The position numbers and the translations under genes are program-made. The notes below the pieces were generated by a model, which worked only from the letters and a program-made list of their open reading frames with translations, was not told the DNA's origin and made no database searches. This document shows, one piece after another, positions 36,838 to 49,179 of a stretch of 64,000 nt of DNA; the stretch's first letter is position 1, and every line of letters starts with the position of its first letter. The stretch is from assembly GCF_026230105.1 (NCBI RefSeq), contig NC_079479.1, positions 32,085,385 to 32,149,384 on the forward strand, given 5' to 3'. Source of the stretch: Diorhabda sublineata. Taxonomy: Eukaryota; Arthropoda; Insecta; Coleoptera; Chrysomelidae.

Positions 36838-37833
36838 TTAGGATGGTCCCAGAAGTACCTGACCTGATGTAGAGATGGCGATAGTTGCTTGAAAAATAAC
36901 ACTGTATTATGTTTCAAGTTTGAAGACGCCACGTTGTTTAGCAGCCATCAATAGGTAATGTTTTCAGTGAATTTGTAAACTGTGTAAAAATTGATCATAG
37001 ATATGTGATACAATATTGGAATATACAATTGGAAGGCGTTAGCTCAACCCATAGAAAAGCTGAACTAGATTCTACTCTGGGTGAGTCTACTTCTTGGTTA
37101 CCAACAGTAAAATATTAGGTAGCAGAGTCTACACGATGCCGTACAACCTGCGAATATCAACATCGCAGTGGTGGACCAAATGGGGCAACAACTCTAGAAA
37201 AGTTGAAGAAAATCCACAAAAGATGTGTGCAAGATGGGCGCCACGTTTGCTCACATTGGAACAAAACCAGCGTCGTGAAGTTTTTGACAATGTTTCATGG
37301 AAATAAAGCCGAATTCTTACGCCATAATCATGGATGAAACGTGGGTCCATTCCTTCACACCCGAAACAAAAAAACAATAAAAACAATGGACTGAAATCGG
37401 AGAACCGGCTCCAAAGAAGCCAAAGACCGTTCCATCTGCAGGCAAGGTCATGGCGTTGGTTTTTTAAGATGCGCGTGAGATAATTTTCATGGACTATCGT
37501 GAAAAAAGGAAAACTATCAACGGCGAACTTATTGCAACGTTTGAGCGAAGAAACAAAGCAAAAACGGCCGCATTTGGCTAAGAAGAAAGTGTTGAAAATG
37601 TATCAGCTCACACATCCATTATGGCAGTGTCCAAAATTAAAGAATTAATGCAACCTATTCACCACATTTAGCCCTCTCGGGTTATTTCCTGTTCCCCGAT
37701 TTGAAAAAATTCTTATTATAAAAAGGTTTCAATAACCCATCGAAAAGTGTATGGAGCTAAAAGGAGATTACGTTGAAAAATAAATATATTTTTTTCCAAA
37801 ATTTTTGTGTTTTCTTCATTGGACCCATCCTCG
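36838..37833 (+). mobile_element. Mariner element with TIRs, internally deleted
   Basis: About 996 bp between TA dinucleotides, with ends AGGATGGTCCCAGAAG and, inverted on the right, AGGATGGGTCC. The plus strand encodes a decayed transposase: KIDHRYVIQYW and HRKAELDSTLGES in the N-terminal domain, then GGPNGATTLEKLKKIHK. A deletion jumps to MCARWAPRLLTLEQNQRREV, followed by MDETWVHSF with the first catalytic aspartate and VQN...PHLALSGYFLFPDLKK near the third. It ends at MELKGDYVEK (stop about 37780). The second catalytic block (HQDNAPAH) is reduced to a short remnant (SAHTSIMA), and there are several stops. It belongs to the same subfamily as 30537-30892 and 55730-56243. Confidence 0.9.
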
Positions 37834-39203
37834 TAGATTCATGTTAAGCTGTTCATAATAAAACAATCAATATTTTCTTTCTTTCAAGTTGAAATTTGCT
37901 CTGGAATGAATTTATTTGTTACAGAACAAAATTTTGAATTTGGATGACAGAAAAAAATTTGTTGACGAAATCTAAAAGATTCCAATATTTAGTTTTGTGT
38001 ATGTGGAGTATTTTCGGAATTTATTTTTTCAGAACTAACGAATTTTACAAATTACAAACAAGTAGCTTTTGAATTCCATATTAATTATAAATAAAATGTA
38101 AATTTGAAACGAATGCCCCCTTTTGCAATGTTCGAATAATTCGTATGTCATTAAGAATAAACTACTGTCTTGTTTTTGGCATAGAATCGACGATTACATG
38201 ATGTTCGAAAATGTTTGTACCAATGTTTGGCAAATACACAGGAATTTTAAACGTTCGGTTGTCAACACCGTTTCATTGAGTGTAGATATCTATAATTAGT
38301 GATTTCCACGAGCATAACTTTTTTGGATGACGACAATTTCGCCATATGAAATATTGTGTCACGTCACATGAAAACCAAAACTACACAACCGTGTAATGTT
38401 ATGAGAAATTTGAATAATTTTGTTGTTGAAATGTACCCAGTCGCATTTACTGTATACTTTCGAATTTTTAAAATACTATCATAACCAAAAACATTTAACG
38501 CCCATGACAACGTTCTGTTTTTCAAAAGGTTATAGAAAATGATTTATATAAATTTATATAGTGTGTTGACAGATTTTTTCATAAACTTATTATTTAGAAC
38601 ATATCTTCGTTAATGTAACAATTATTGGAAATAACAATTTCTTTTTCTTGCTCAATTAGATATTCAAATTATCTTAATATTTCTTTTATTTGTTTTATTT
38701 ATAAAAAGTTGGTATGAAGCTACGCAATTACCGAATTTCCTCTAATATTTCCTCGGCTATTAAGCCTTGCTTCGTGGAAAATGACTTGACGTTTTGCGTA
38801 CTCATGTGGTTGGCATCTTCAGAAGTTATTTGCTGCTCCGACTGATTCTGGAGAGATCGGATAAGAAGTTTTTAAACTTGTTCTATGATCTAGCAAGAGC
38901 CTCTATCCAATAGACTCGGACAAAATAAATGGCATATCGTACTGATGTATGGAAAAGCATTTAAAAGAGAAAGAAATTATGCTTTTACGAAATTTTCAGA
39001 TATGACAACACTGGTGTGAATATATTAAACCTGACAATACCACCATAAATATTGATTTTTAATGGTGAACGTACTTAGAACGTGTTATCAAACGAGAGCT
39101 ATTTGAGTCGTTTATAGATATTTTAAACATTCATCTTGGTCAAAGAAAGAAATTAAATGACTTTCGACGTATGTGGATCAAATCGCTTAGACTTTTGGTG
39201 ATG
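37834..39203. other. No recognised gene
   Basis: AT-rich. A minus-strand open patch at 38740-38860 (QNQSEQQITSEDANHMSTQN...) is unassigned. Confidence 0.45.
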
Positions 39204-39330
39204 AGGCATCATCTAGAACCACAGTGTTCGTCAAAAATCAGCTAGAAAATATCGTTGCTGTGCGAAAACTGATATTGCAAGATCGTCATGTGACATACCG
39301 AGTGATTTAGGCATATCTAGGCGTTAGTTA
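39204..39330 (+). pseudogene. Mariner-type HTH fragment
   Basis: Plus-strand frame reading DEASSRTTVFVKNQLENIVA, then VRKLILQDRHVTYRVI, a TAG, and AYLGV. This matches the linker and second helix-turn-helix of mariner-like transposases ('GRPxTAxTxENIExVRxLIxEDRRxTYxxI...LGI'). Only about 40 residues remain. The catalytic domain is absent. Confidence 0.55.
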
Positions 39331-40233
39331 GTTAGTTGATTTATTTTGTAGTATCTCTAAGAAGAAATCCTATTTTTTTCAGCCTCTACTATGTCTTAAT
39401 ATGAATAGTTAGTTTATGAATATACTGTATTATTTCAGACAGAAAGGAGTAAACTGAAAAGTAATGTTTTGATTTGGAAGACTGAAAAATAAAAGGTTTA
39501 AGCTAAAAGAAATGAAATATTACAGCATTAGCTAAAAGTAACGTATCAGCATAACTAGATTGATTGAATTGATTGAAATGAAAAATTCTTATGTCTTATT
39601 GCAAATTTTGAAAATTGTAATGTTGGTGAATAATTTGTAAAAATATATTTAATAGAAACTTTGATCAAGATTATCAAATTAAGGTTCATATAAAAAAGTA
39701 GCAGTAATTTCATATTCTAAAGTTTAACGAATCTCGCTCTAATTTGGACATTCATTTGAATTCATACGAAAATAAACAGCAGAAATCCCAAAAAATCATC
39801 AAGCTGTTGGCTTAAATAGAACAAGCCGTTTATCTTCTGCAGTTAATGAACCTGAAATAGCTAGAATTTTGACGACATATATTTGTACGTCTTTTGTTTT
39901 TGAAGAATTCAGAATATTTTTGTCTCATGTTTTTATTTAAGAGTAATTTTAGCACTAAATAATCATTTAGAGATTAAATAGTGCTTTGAAATACATATAT
40001 AGGACTAACCAGTAAACTATCATTACCGATTGTTTGGATTATGCTTTTGGTGATTGATAAAAAACACAAGAAAATCAAATTTTTTTGTTAGCTTTATCCA
40101 GTTCCATACCCTTTATAATATAACAATGAATACGAAATAAGTCCTCAATAAAATTTTTTTTTGAAATTTTCTGTGGATTAAATTATCATAAAACTAAAAA
40201 GAAACTGCTGTATTTATAGACCCAATGGAAAAA
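39331..40233. other. No recognised gene
   Basis: AT-rich sequence between the HTH fragment and the second Tc1 element. Nothing seen. Confidence 0.5.
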
Positions 40234-41455
40234 CACTCAACAGCAAAAAAAAACGGACACGGATATTTTTCTTAATAAAAGCTAATTTTCGGCAATGTGT
40301 TTGTTTTTGGAGGTGTTCTAGTTATTATAGAGAATGTAGGGTCTAATTTCATTGAACTTATCCCTTCAGGATTAGTAAACAATTAGATAAAACCCAGATT
40401 TGATTTATTTGTCTTGAAATTGATTTATCTGCCCGACCTATTCTATACTGTAAGTAGTTTTTCGTACATTCAAACATCTTTAATTTATTAACCAAGCCTT
40501 TTCTGTATAATTAATAGACATGTATTTCCTCATTTTGCTCCAAAATAATAGTTCTTTCAAATGTTGATATAGCCCGAGCTGATGACTTGGTCAGAGAAGG
40601 CCGGAGCTTACGCAACATTACCGAAACGCTTGGGGTAGCGAAGCCTCCGGGAGACTGGTAGCTCCTGAGGTTCGGGAAAAACTTGAGGTGGCCAATTTGC
40701 CAATCAGTATTCTCATTGGACTCTGGAGCAATGGGGAACTATTTTAATCACGGATGAGTCTCGATTTGGTCTATAACACTCAGACGATCGAGTCCGAGTT
40801 TATAGACGACCAGGGAAGCGATTTGCTGGATGTACAATTCGTGAATCACGGCCTTTTGAAAGGAGATCAGTTATGGTTTGGGTGGAATTAATTTCCACGC
40901 CCGGACTGAACTTATTTTCATAAATAATGGGGCTCTGACTGCTCTGAGGTACATCGATGAAGTCCTCCTAGTGGCTATGATCCCTTCATTTATTGATTAG
41001 CAATTCATTTTAATACACGTACCGCCAGAATTGTTACCAAACACCAAGTGGGAATCACAGTTCTGGATTGGCCTGCACACACGATCTCCCCATAGATTAT
41101 TTGTGGGATAATTTAGACGTCGTCATCCTCCTCCTAGTGATTTTAATCAGCACTAAATTGCTGTTCCAAAAGAATGGGATGGTATACCGGTGAAGTACGT
41201 CCAGAATTTAATTTCCCTCCGTTGTAGCAGAGGGAGTAATACCCGCTATTAGAATTACATAAATTGTTAGGAAACCTAAAAAAATGAGGAATAACGTTTT
41301 TTAGAAATGTGATAATTTTTCATTTTTCTTTATTTTGTATTTTTTTTTGTAAATAATCTCTAAAAATTAATCGCTTTTGGTAGATTCTGTTGATTAATAT
41401 ATTTAACAAAATTATAAGACCAAATCTAAGTGTCCGATTTTTTTGCTGTTGAGTT
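40234..41455 (+). mobile_element. Second Tc1-like element with TIRs, inactive
   Basis: Inverted ends: left CACTCAACAGCAAAAAAA...CGGACAC (40234-40260), right GTGTCCGATTTTTTTGCTGT... (41430-41455). Length is about 1.22 kb. TA follows the right end, but no TA is visible at the left. Its TIR is unrelated to that of the element at 28776-29961, so this is a separate family. Confidence 0.88.
40567..41260 (+). pseudogene. Tc1-like transposase, broken
   Basis: The plus strand starts with DIARADDLVREGRSLRNITE, an HTH of Tc1 type. It skips most of the second HTH (deletion near 40645) and resumes with HWTLEQWGTILITDESRFGL, which holds the first catalytic aspartate (TDE). VRVYRRPGKRFAGCTIRE and RSVMVWGGINFHARTELIFI follow. 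The second catalytic block ('QDNARPH') is replaced by a frameshifted stretch ending NTRTARIVTKHQVG. ITVLDWPAHT follows, and the third catalytic region (SPDLNP) reads ISP then TAG. A C-terminal block (KEWDGIPVKYVQNLI, RGSNTRY) finishes near 41255. Loss of the second and third catalytic residues makes it inactive. Confidence 0.85.
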
Positions 41456-44039
41456 TATCTTTACTGCCATAAAATAACCATTTAGATGAGTAGAATTTAT
41501 GAAACGGTGACATTATTCCCCCTGGTATATATAAAGAGCTTAGAAAATCTTTAATAGAATTTCTAAAAACACCAACAAAGCAAAAAGTCCAAAGTAATAC
41601 CCCATTAAAATGAAATTTCCAAAATTACTTGTCATGTTGAACGGAGCTGTAAGAAAGATATTAAAAAACTTGGAAAAGTAATCATAATGGTATATTAGGA
41701 AAGGCGGGAAACTGAGGACGAGGCTCGGAAAGTGTAGCGAGTTTGTTAAAACTGTTAACGAATCCTAAAATCCTTAAAAAGTGGTTCTAACTTTATAAAG
41801 TCTCGAGATTCGATAGGGCGCGCGGTTGCTATAAAAATTAAGCTTCACACAGAATCTCATCGGAGTGTTCATTACTTGCCGGAATACACCAACTCTACAG
41901 GGATGGCCTCATGCATTTTATTAATACTATATTCACGTCAATTCAATTCAACCACTGACCAAAGTTATCGCTATTTACATAAAAAAAGAAAGATTAAATA
42001 CAAAAATAAGATAATAGGCAACAAGTAACTGCATGATGCATCTGAATTTTGGTAGCTATAGCGGGATATGGCTGATACCGTCATGAACTTAGCTGTCTGT
42101 TCGATGATAACTTTCTCAAAGTGGCATTTTTTCCCATAATAAGGTTTTACTAACAAAGAGTGGGGATTATTCATTTCTTATTTGTTGATAATTTACAGTT
42201 TTTTGCTTGATTAAACCATGCTTCGTTATTAACGATTTTATCATTGAATTACTGATTATGAGAAAAACAACATATCAAAAATGATTATAAAAGTCCATTG
42301 ACAATCGTTTGAGAATTTTCATCACCTACCCAAACAGTCATGAACCTTAAATAGTAGATCAAATAATTTCGAAATATTATGGTGGTAACCTCTCTTAGTC
42401 CGTCCCTGTTTTTTCCACCATCATTGCCGATTCCATTATACTTTCCTCGGTTGTTAATCTTGAAAAGTAAAACTTATGCAAACGAAGCCACCGCGTGGTT
42501 TTACAAGGCGCGTAATTTCCAAGTCGTACTGGGTTTGAAGGGCACACCAATACCTGCCACGGCTAAATCTTAATGTTTTTATAAGAATTCATGGAGAAAA
42601 TTTTGGATATAAAAATTTCCTTTCGTAGTAGATAATATTTGGAATATTTATACCATTATCCATTCACTGTTTCGTACTTGTTTTGCTTTCAGATATTCCG
42701 AATGCCGTAGGATATTTTATGATTTTTCTCAAATTAGTATAGTTAAAAATATGCGCGTATTTTTTAGTATTTATTAGTAATTAAATTTTTTAAATAATTA
42801 TTAATCGAGAATAAAGGGCACAGTAAGAAAGAAAATCTGGCATCAACGCTTTCTTCTTCTTACACTTAAACATCTAACCTACAAATTGAAAATTTTCTAT
42901 AACAAATTGTTTTGTTTTTACCGCAGATCATCTTAGAGACGTCAATAACAATTTCCTTAACGACAATACAAGATTTATATCTGTTTCATAAAGAATTGTT
43001 GGCAAAAATTCTCCACAGATTATTGCAAGAAAATAGGCGTATGATTAATAGCGTGTCGGTTGCTTTCAAAGCATTTTATTTTATTTAACGCAAATATGAT
43101 GAGGGGAACACATGCTGTGGTAACTTTCGTCTGCGAATTCTGCTCCAGAGTGTGATGAATATTTTGTTATTCCAATCCAATTCCATCCAATATGAACATT
43201 TTTAAAGGTATTCACAACATTTTCATACCAAATTACGATTTTTCTAAACGAACTAACTATTTCATAATATATAATACATAATAATACCACAATGCATTAC
43301 TTGTTAGACAATATTTTTTATACGATCACAAACAAAAAAGTGTCATGGGAGATTAAACTTCAAAATTTATGCCTAAAAAGTTATCACAGATGCAATATTT
43401 CGAGCTGGAGCTTCTTTATATTGATACGACAGTCGATTTCAGTTCAAATGTAAATAATTCATCAAGTATCTTTGTTTTGTATGACCCTTCCATCACCAAT
43501 ATGCTTACACTTAAAATTTATGATATCCGGAAAATCCATTTTCCAAGATATTTGAGCGACACGGTATGATTAAGAACAATTTTCCGAAGAAATGATGACT
43601 GATATAGAGGGAATAGACTTTTTGGATGAAGCGCCTTCATAATTACCATCAAAAGACACATTGGAGTTGTGAAGCATCCTCGGAAAGTCAAGTCCTTACG
43701 TTATTGAAAGAAACCTTCCAGAAGCTCGCTACTCTGTTAGTTTTAATTTGGTATCTGTTCTAGATATTACATTTTCCAATAAAATCGAATGTCTATCAAG
43801 ATCTATAGACCTGATACCGTAAGATATCTTCTTTTGAGGATACCTAAAAGACAAGGTTTAGCAAAATATGCTGGATATTAATGAAGATGTCATTTTAGAA
43901 AAGATTTGCAATTGCATCTAACGTGAAACCCTGTATGTTTAGCATAGATTTCTCTTATTCTTACAAATATGAAGTTGAACTTGATTAAAGTTCGTATTTT
44001 AACACTGGTCAGTAAGTTAGTCCTTAACCCATGTAAAGT
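41456..44039. other. No recognised gene
   Basis: AT-rich with scattered short frames, for example 42379-42573 and 43081-43569. A GC-richer patch near 41800-41880 includes a TATAAAA (about 41832), which could be a promoter or chance. Nothing is assigned. Confidence 0.4.
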
Positions 44040-44260
44040 GGGCGATATTAATTTGACCAAGGCTGGAGACCGACGGTCAGCACGGTTAGGGCTTTATGAA
44101 TAATAATTTGTGTAACAAACAAGGCTCCAAGCAGGCGTGGATATCATCCACGTCAGGATGTGGTTTTGCGGCGGACCAACAAACCGCAGACGAATAGACT
44201 TTGCTGGATGGAGTTCTACCAAGGGATTGGGAATTATTAATTCTAAAGCTCCCCCGTAAT
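44040..44260. repeat. Dispersed repeat copy 1
   Basis: Shares, in the same order, AATAATTTGTGT, AAGGCTCCAA, TCAGGAT, GACTTTGCTGGATGG and AATTATTAATTCTAAAGC with a second diverged copy at 48200-48400. It contains a small palindrome (GTGGATATCATCCAC). It might be LTR or DNA-transposon end sequence; the class is unknown. Confidence 0.4.
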
Positions 44261-47060
44261 TACTTTATTCCAAAATTTTATCTTAAGTTATTCAATTTTT
44301 AGAATGTTTTGGTATCAAAACCACCTTATTATCTTTTAAATGGAATTATTTACGCAGCACACAATTATTGTCACGCTTTTATTCGCCCAAAATTTTGTGC
44401 TTTTGATTTGATGTTATATTGAAGAGGTCCAATAAGATCAAAACCGGTCGATAATATACGCAGTTAGCGATTATCACGACAATATGATTGTTGTAAGAAA
44501 TAGTTTGACTTTATACTCACTTTTAACATACATCGTATCGTTAAACGTGATATAACATGAGAGAAAATAGCGTATGTTACCTACTAGTGAAACAGAGTAC
44601 GAGGGTTCTCTAAAAAGTTTTCAACATATAATATTCTCTTTTGAAGTCTGTACCATTCCAATTAATAATAGCTGCTTTTCTTTTAAAAATATGGATTTAA
44701 GTATGTAAGTCTTCATCTGACAGCTAGTGATATCGCTGGTACTCAAATTTGGCAACTATGTGTGATAATCTTCTGTTATCTTTTACATTTTTTGAATGAA
44801 AGTTTTTGCGTTTCTTCGACCAGAATTGTCATTTGCGACCAACTGCCTTGGTTGTTTTATTACTTCAGGAGTATCGGGGTGGATCAAGGCTTATCTACAA
44901 ATATGAATTGATGCAAAATCCTGGGAAATGTTAATTCGAATGCGCGAGGAAACAGTCAATCACAACTATTTATCTAATTATTAGATATCGTGAGGCTATT
45001 TCAATATATATTCGAATATGTGTATTCAGTGAAGCGAAACAATGTCCATGTTTAATTAAAAATTACTGAAAATGTTTCAAAAACATCCTCATCTTATATC
45101 ATACGATTCAAAGGTCTGGTGAAAGACGAAAACCACGCACTCTTAATAATAATCTTGATTTCACTGTTTAAGGAACTATCAGACAGCATATTAGTATTTT
45201 TTCCATCGTTAATTAGGGTATACTTAAGAAGCAATTTGTGATTATCTGAAGTGGAAAGCTTCAACTGAGGTAGCGATATGTCTGGTTTAAGTCTTCCAAA
45301 AGTTTTAATTAAACCTATTGACAAGAAATTCGAATACTTTGTCTCTTTTGTAGTGATTAGGTGATTAAATAATAAATGTTTTTCAAAAAAATGTTATTTC
45401 AACTTCCTTTTTATTTTTAACGTAGGCTTTGTACTTAAGTTCTAATCTTAGTTTTCCTTCGTACCTTTTCAATATTCCATTCTAGCTGTTATATTACGAT
45501 AATTAAAGATGTGATACCAATGCATTGATTGTGCTTAACTCAGTGATATTGCTTGGTTTTCCCCTTTTGTTATAATTCAGAAAAATAGTAGCTACAGCAC
45601 AATAAATGATGCCGAAGGCTAGGTAGCTACAAGTACAAACGTCAGTTTAAACTACGGACATCGACTTACCGGTGGTCTAGGGGTAGTTTAAACTTCAATT
45701 TATCATAAAACGGAGGATCCAAACCTAACTTTTTCAAATTGTTTTCATTTTTACAAATTTATGAAGAGGTTTGGTGACATGTTTTAAGATTTACACTTTA
45801 TATTGAATGAACTCGACGATGATGATGAAGAAATTATCAACATTAACGACGATGCGCCGAAAAAACAAAAATTTATTCGTCCTAGAACAAATCTTTAAAT
45901 TGTCCGGTTTATTTTCAAATTTACTGTGCTTCTATTGAAAACATTTCTTCGTATTTTTTCACGAGGTTTACCAAAAGTACTACTTCATTGTCACATAAAT
46001 TGCAATTACAAGTTGTTCCTGGTTGATTTTTGTATCTACAACTTTCTCAAATAATTCAACTTTAATATTGATTCAAACTAGAGGTTACATCATAGTTTAA
46101 ACTTTAGTTCAATATCCAGTTTCACCTGGGGTTATAGGATTGGTCCTGAATTGTCTTCTTGAAGACCATCTAATTGATTTATTACAACAATTTCACTGAA
46201 TAAATTTCAAAAGTTTTCTTTACTTTTATAATTATTTTGATTGACTTGTAGATGTTAGTCGAATTACCATTTTAATTACAGTTTTGCTCAAACATCAAGG
46301 ATGAATCAGAACTATTAAACATTGCTTAGGACAAAGTAGACAGGACTGTATATTAATTAATTCACTATATAACCCGTATCAGTGGAGAGTGTTGACATTA
46401 CTCTTATATCTCATAATTAAAAGTCTCTCACAGATTGTGTCTATATCCCGGACTTTCTCTCCCCCTTTTCTTTGTTGATATAAGCTTTTGACTGCTTCAT
46501 TGATGTTTATTACCACTGCTTATTACTCAAGATATATACCAAGCGTTGTTTTTATGGAAAAAAGTGAACAAGATTTTTTTGTTTAATTCTCGAAAGAATA
46601 TTAACAAACAGAATTTAGTAGTTACGGTTCACATACATACCCCGATAAAGGGTAAACAGAATATTACATAGAATGGCATACATCTCATAATTTTAAAGGA
46701 GATCTGACCTCAAAAAACAATATTGAAAAATGTAAGATCATTAATGAAGCAGTTTTAGAAAATTCCTCTAAATAATCAGAATTGGTGATAGCATAACCTT
46801 GAAAAATGGGGATATTATTGGTATTTTTTCAAATTTACGTATATAGAATTATACAAAGACGTTAATGTGATAGCCTAACCAAATATTAACAATTATCCAG
46901 ATTGCCTTTGGATGTCCAAAGGGAAACAAACGCAAGTTAAGTATAAGAACTATCTTTTAACTCCCCCTGTAAATCAACTTTTTGAACTCCCCGTAAATCA
47001 ACTAGAGCCTACCGATAGAATTGAAGCAATGAATAAATTTAAAAATTATTGAAACTTTAT
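44261..47060. other. No confident gene; weak acidic patch at 45805-45898
   Basis: The plus strand at about 45805-45898 encodes ELDDDDEEIININDDAPKKQ followed by KFIRPRTNL and a stop. This resembles the acidic leader of Harbinger-like proteins but is too short to assign. Sequences containing AGTTTAAACT occur on both sides (about 45640-45690 and 46095). Nothing else recognised. Confidence 0.35.
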
Positions 47061-47420
47061 ACAGGTGATTCTGAATAGTAGCGACAAATTTCAGGAAGTA
47101 ATTGTTTGCACTCACTACGGGTAGTTTTTGCAATATTCATGCCACATTATACGGGGTTGAAATTAGAAACCCTTAGTTTATTTCATATCAAAACTTTTTT
47201 TATGGTGTAATTTAAAATCCTCGTTTTATGTGATAATATTTTTTATTCTTAATTTTCCCAAAATCAATAGCTGCGGAGAGAAATATAGACACATCATAAT
47301 TAATAATTAAATAATAAAAATGGGAAACAGTAAGCTAATTTCACCCCTGTATAATGTAAGAGGAATATTAAAAAAATACCCGTAGTTAGTCCTTTGTGAG
47401 CGCACGAAAATTACAGAATG
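47061..47420. mobile_element. MITE with long inverted arms
   Basis: The left arm (about 47098-47168: GTAATTGTTTGCACTC, CTACGGGTA, then ACATTATACGGGGTTGAAAT) and the right arm (about 47333-47415) are inverted copies. Both have the TATAATGT/ACATTATA and TACCCGTAGT/ACTACGGGTA blocks. The interior is AT-rich and non-coding. The outer left side reads ATACAGGTGATTC, recalling elements with ACAGGGTG-type ends. A third related arm lies at 50095-50165. Confidence 0.6.
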
Positions 47421-48199
47421 AATTTAGAAACATCCTGCATACTACAATATATGTTTTTCCTTAATTTTCACTACATTATCGACGTAATCTTCATTTTGAC
47501 TTTAAGCAAAGCTAACAAGACACGTCTTTCCCTAACACTACATCATTCAAAATCAATATCCACAGACATCTTCATACGACAGGCACCACTAGAAGTAATC
47601 AAGTGTAATAGAGGTCGCCCTCTTGTGTTTGCATTTTACATAAAAAAAGAAGTAACTGCCTATTTTAATATTGCTTTTATCATATAAAACAATTGTTCTG
47701 CACTACGTACATCTTTCAATTCTCCAATTTCTTCATTCTTTCACTATCATCCTATCTAACCTAATTGATATAAAGAACATTCGGTAAATTGATAGAATTC
47801 AATGTGAATTATAGTTTATTCGTTTATATTTCCAACGTTTTCAACGTATCTTGGCACATTTTTTTCAAATCTCTAAATAGATATTGGTTCATTCTGCTAA
47901 AGTGATGTAAGACGTTCCCTTCTTTAGATTTTTTTGAAAATTTATACTCGTCTTTGAATGTACCGCCAAGAGGTGGTGGTATAATTAAACGGGTCCAGTC
48001 AACGATTACAAGAAATGTCCCATCGTAAATCTCTTGAAAAACCCTTCATTCTATTCAACAGTGAATAATCCTTTTTTGCATCGAGCCCTATTTTTTCTTA
48101 CGTGAAGACACCTTATACTTTCGGTCTCTGGTTCAATGTGATTTTCGTGTTCGGTCCTTATCTGGCGAGAGATCTAAATCTCGAAATATCACCGATATC
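47421..48199. other. No recognised gene
   Basis: An 89-codon frame (47418-47687) begins at the end of the MITE arm and has no motif. Nothing supported. Confidence 0.45.
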
Positions 48200-48400
48200 T
48201 TTGTTTTTATACCGACCATTGGCGCCACATACCTTCATTAGTTGGGCAGACGATCGTGTGTCACCCATACCGGTATTAAACTGATGGACACTAATAATCT
48301 GTGTCGTAGATAAGGCTCTAAACAATTAGGTTAATCAGGATCGGTTTGAATTGAGTCTGCTCGATGGTTTAGACTCTAATTAATTCAAGCATATTTGATA
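48200..48400. repeat. Dispersed repeat copy 2
   Basis: Diverged partner of 44040-44260: AATAATCTGTGTCG, AAGGCTCTAA, AATCAGGATCGGTTTG, TGCTCGATGG and AATTAATTCAAGC occur in the same order. No ORF of note. Confidence 0.4.
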
Positions 48401-48959
48401 GCTGATATATTAATTTTTAACACAAAATTATACAAATACTATTGTATAATTGTAATTTTACTATTATGAATTGGATAATAAATTAACAGTTCAGAAAATG
48501 GAATGAGAGAAACTGAATTAGTAATTCCCATCGTCAATGACTGGACTGGTTTTAAAATTTGTCGTCCCTTAATTCTCATGTATCATCAAATAATTTTGCG
48601 TTGCAAAAAGGAATCTCTCAATAAATACGACAAAAACTTGCTACAAAAACCAGGATAAACTCAGACTTATTCGCTCTACAAGTCTGAAGATAAACTTTCT
48701 ATAAGTGAAATGACCTCCATCAATAAACAATCCCCGGTGGGTATTCTTGGCTTTGTGCAGATCCTCAACCTCTTTTTCTGCCTCTATCACCCTGATTAGA
48801 TAAATGGTAAGTAGGAAAAGATAAGAAGTTTGAGAGATTTCTAAGGTCTAGGAGTTAAAACTCCTGTAGTGTCCCATAAAAAGATTCACGTCAAAAATCC
48901 ATTATTGTAATGTTTGGGGATCTAGAAGACCATGTCACACACATTTTCCCAACCCATCA
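48401..48959. other. No recognised gene
   Basis: Nothing recognised between the repeat and the MITE. Confidence 0.5.
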
Positions 48960-49179
48960 CAGGGCCGAATTAAGATTTATAAGGTCCAGGGCTAAAAGAA
49001 TGACGGGGATCCATTAAGGGATTCGGAAACTCGGAAAAATTCACAAAATAATATCAATACATTAGATTTGTGGTATAAACACATCAAAAAATACAGAATG
49101 ATTTCCAAATGATGGGGCACTTTTGGACCTGAGGCCCGGGGCTATATCCCCCCCAAGCCACTAGCTTAATCCGGCCCTG
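48960..49179. mobile_element. 220-bp MITE with CAGGGCCG ends
   Basis: Starts CAGGGCCGAATTAAG and ends CTTAATCCGGCCCTG, a 15-bp inverted repeat with one mismatch. GGTCC motifs near both ends extend the similarity a little. No coding capacity. TIRs of the CAGGG type are common on hAT-like elements, but the flanking 8 bases (ACCCATCA and ATCTTTCA) match at only five positions, so the target-site evidence is weak. Confidence 0.75.

Noticed and set aside
41760..41890. Possible promoter: GC-rich patch followed by TATAAAA
   Set aside because: No transcribed open frame follows, and heat-shock-like elements are too imperfect to support.
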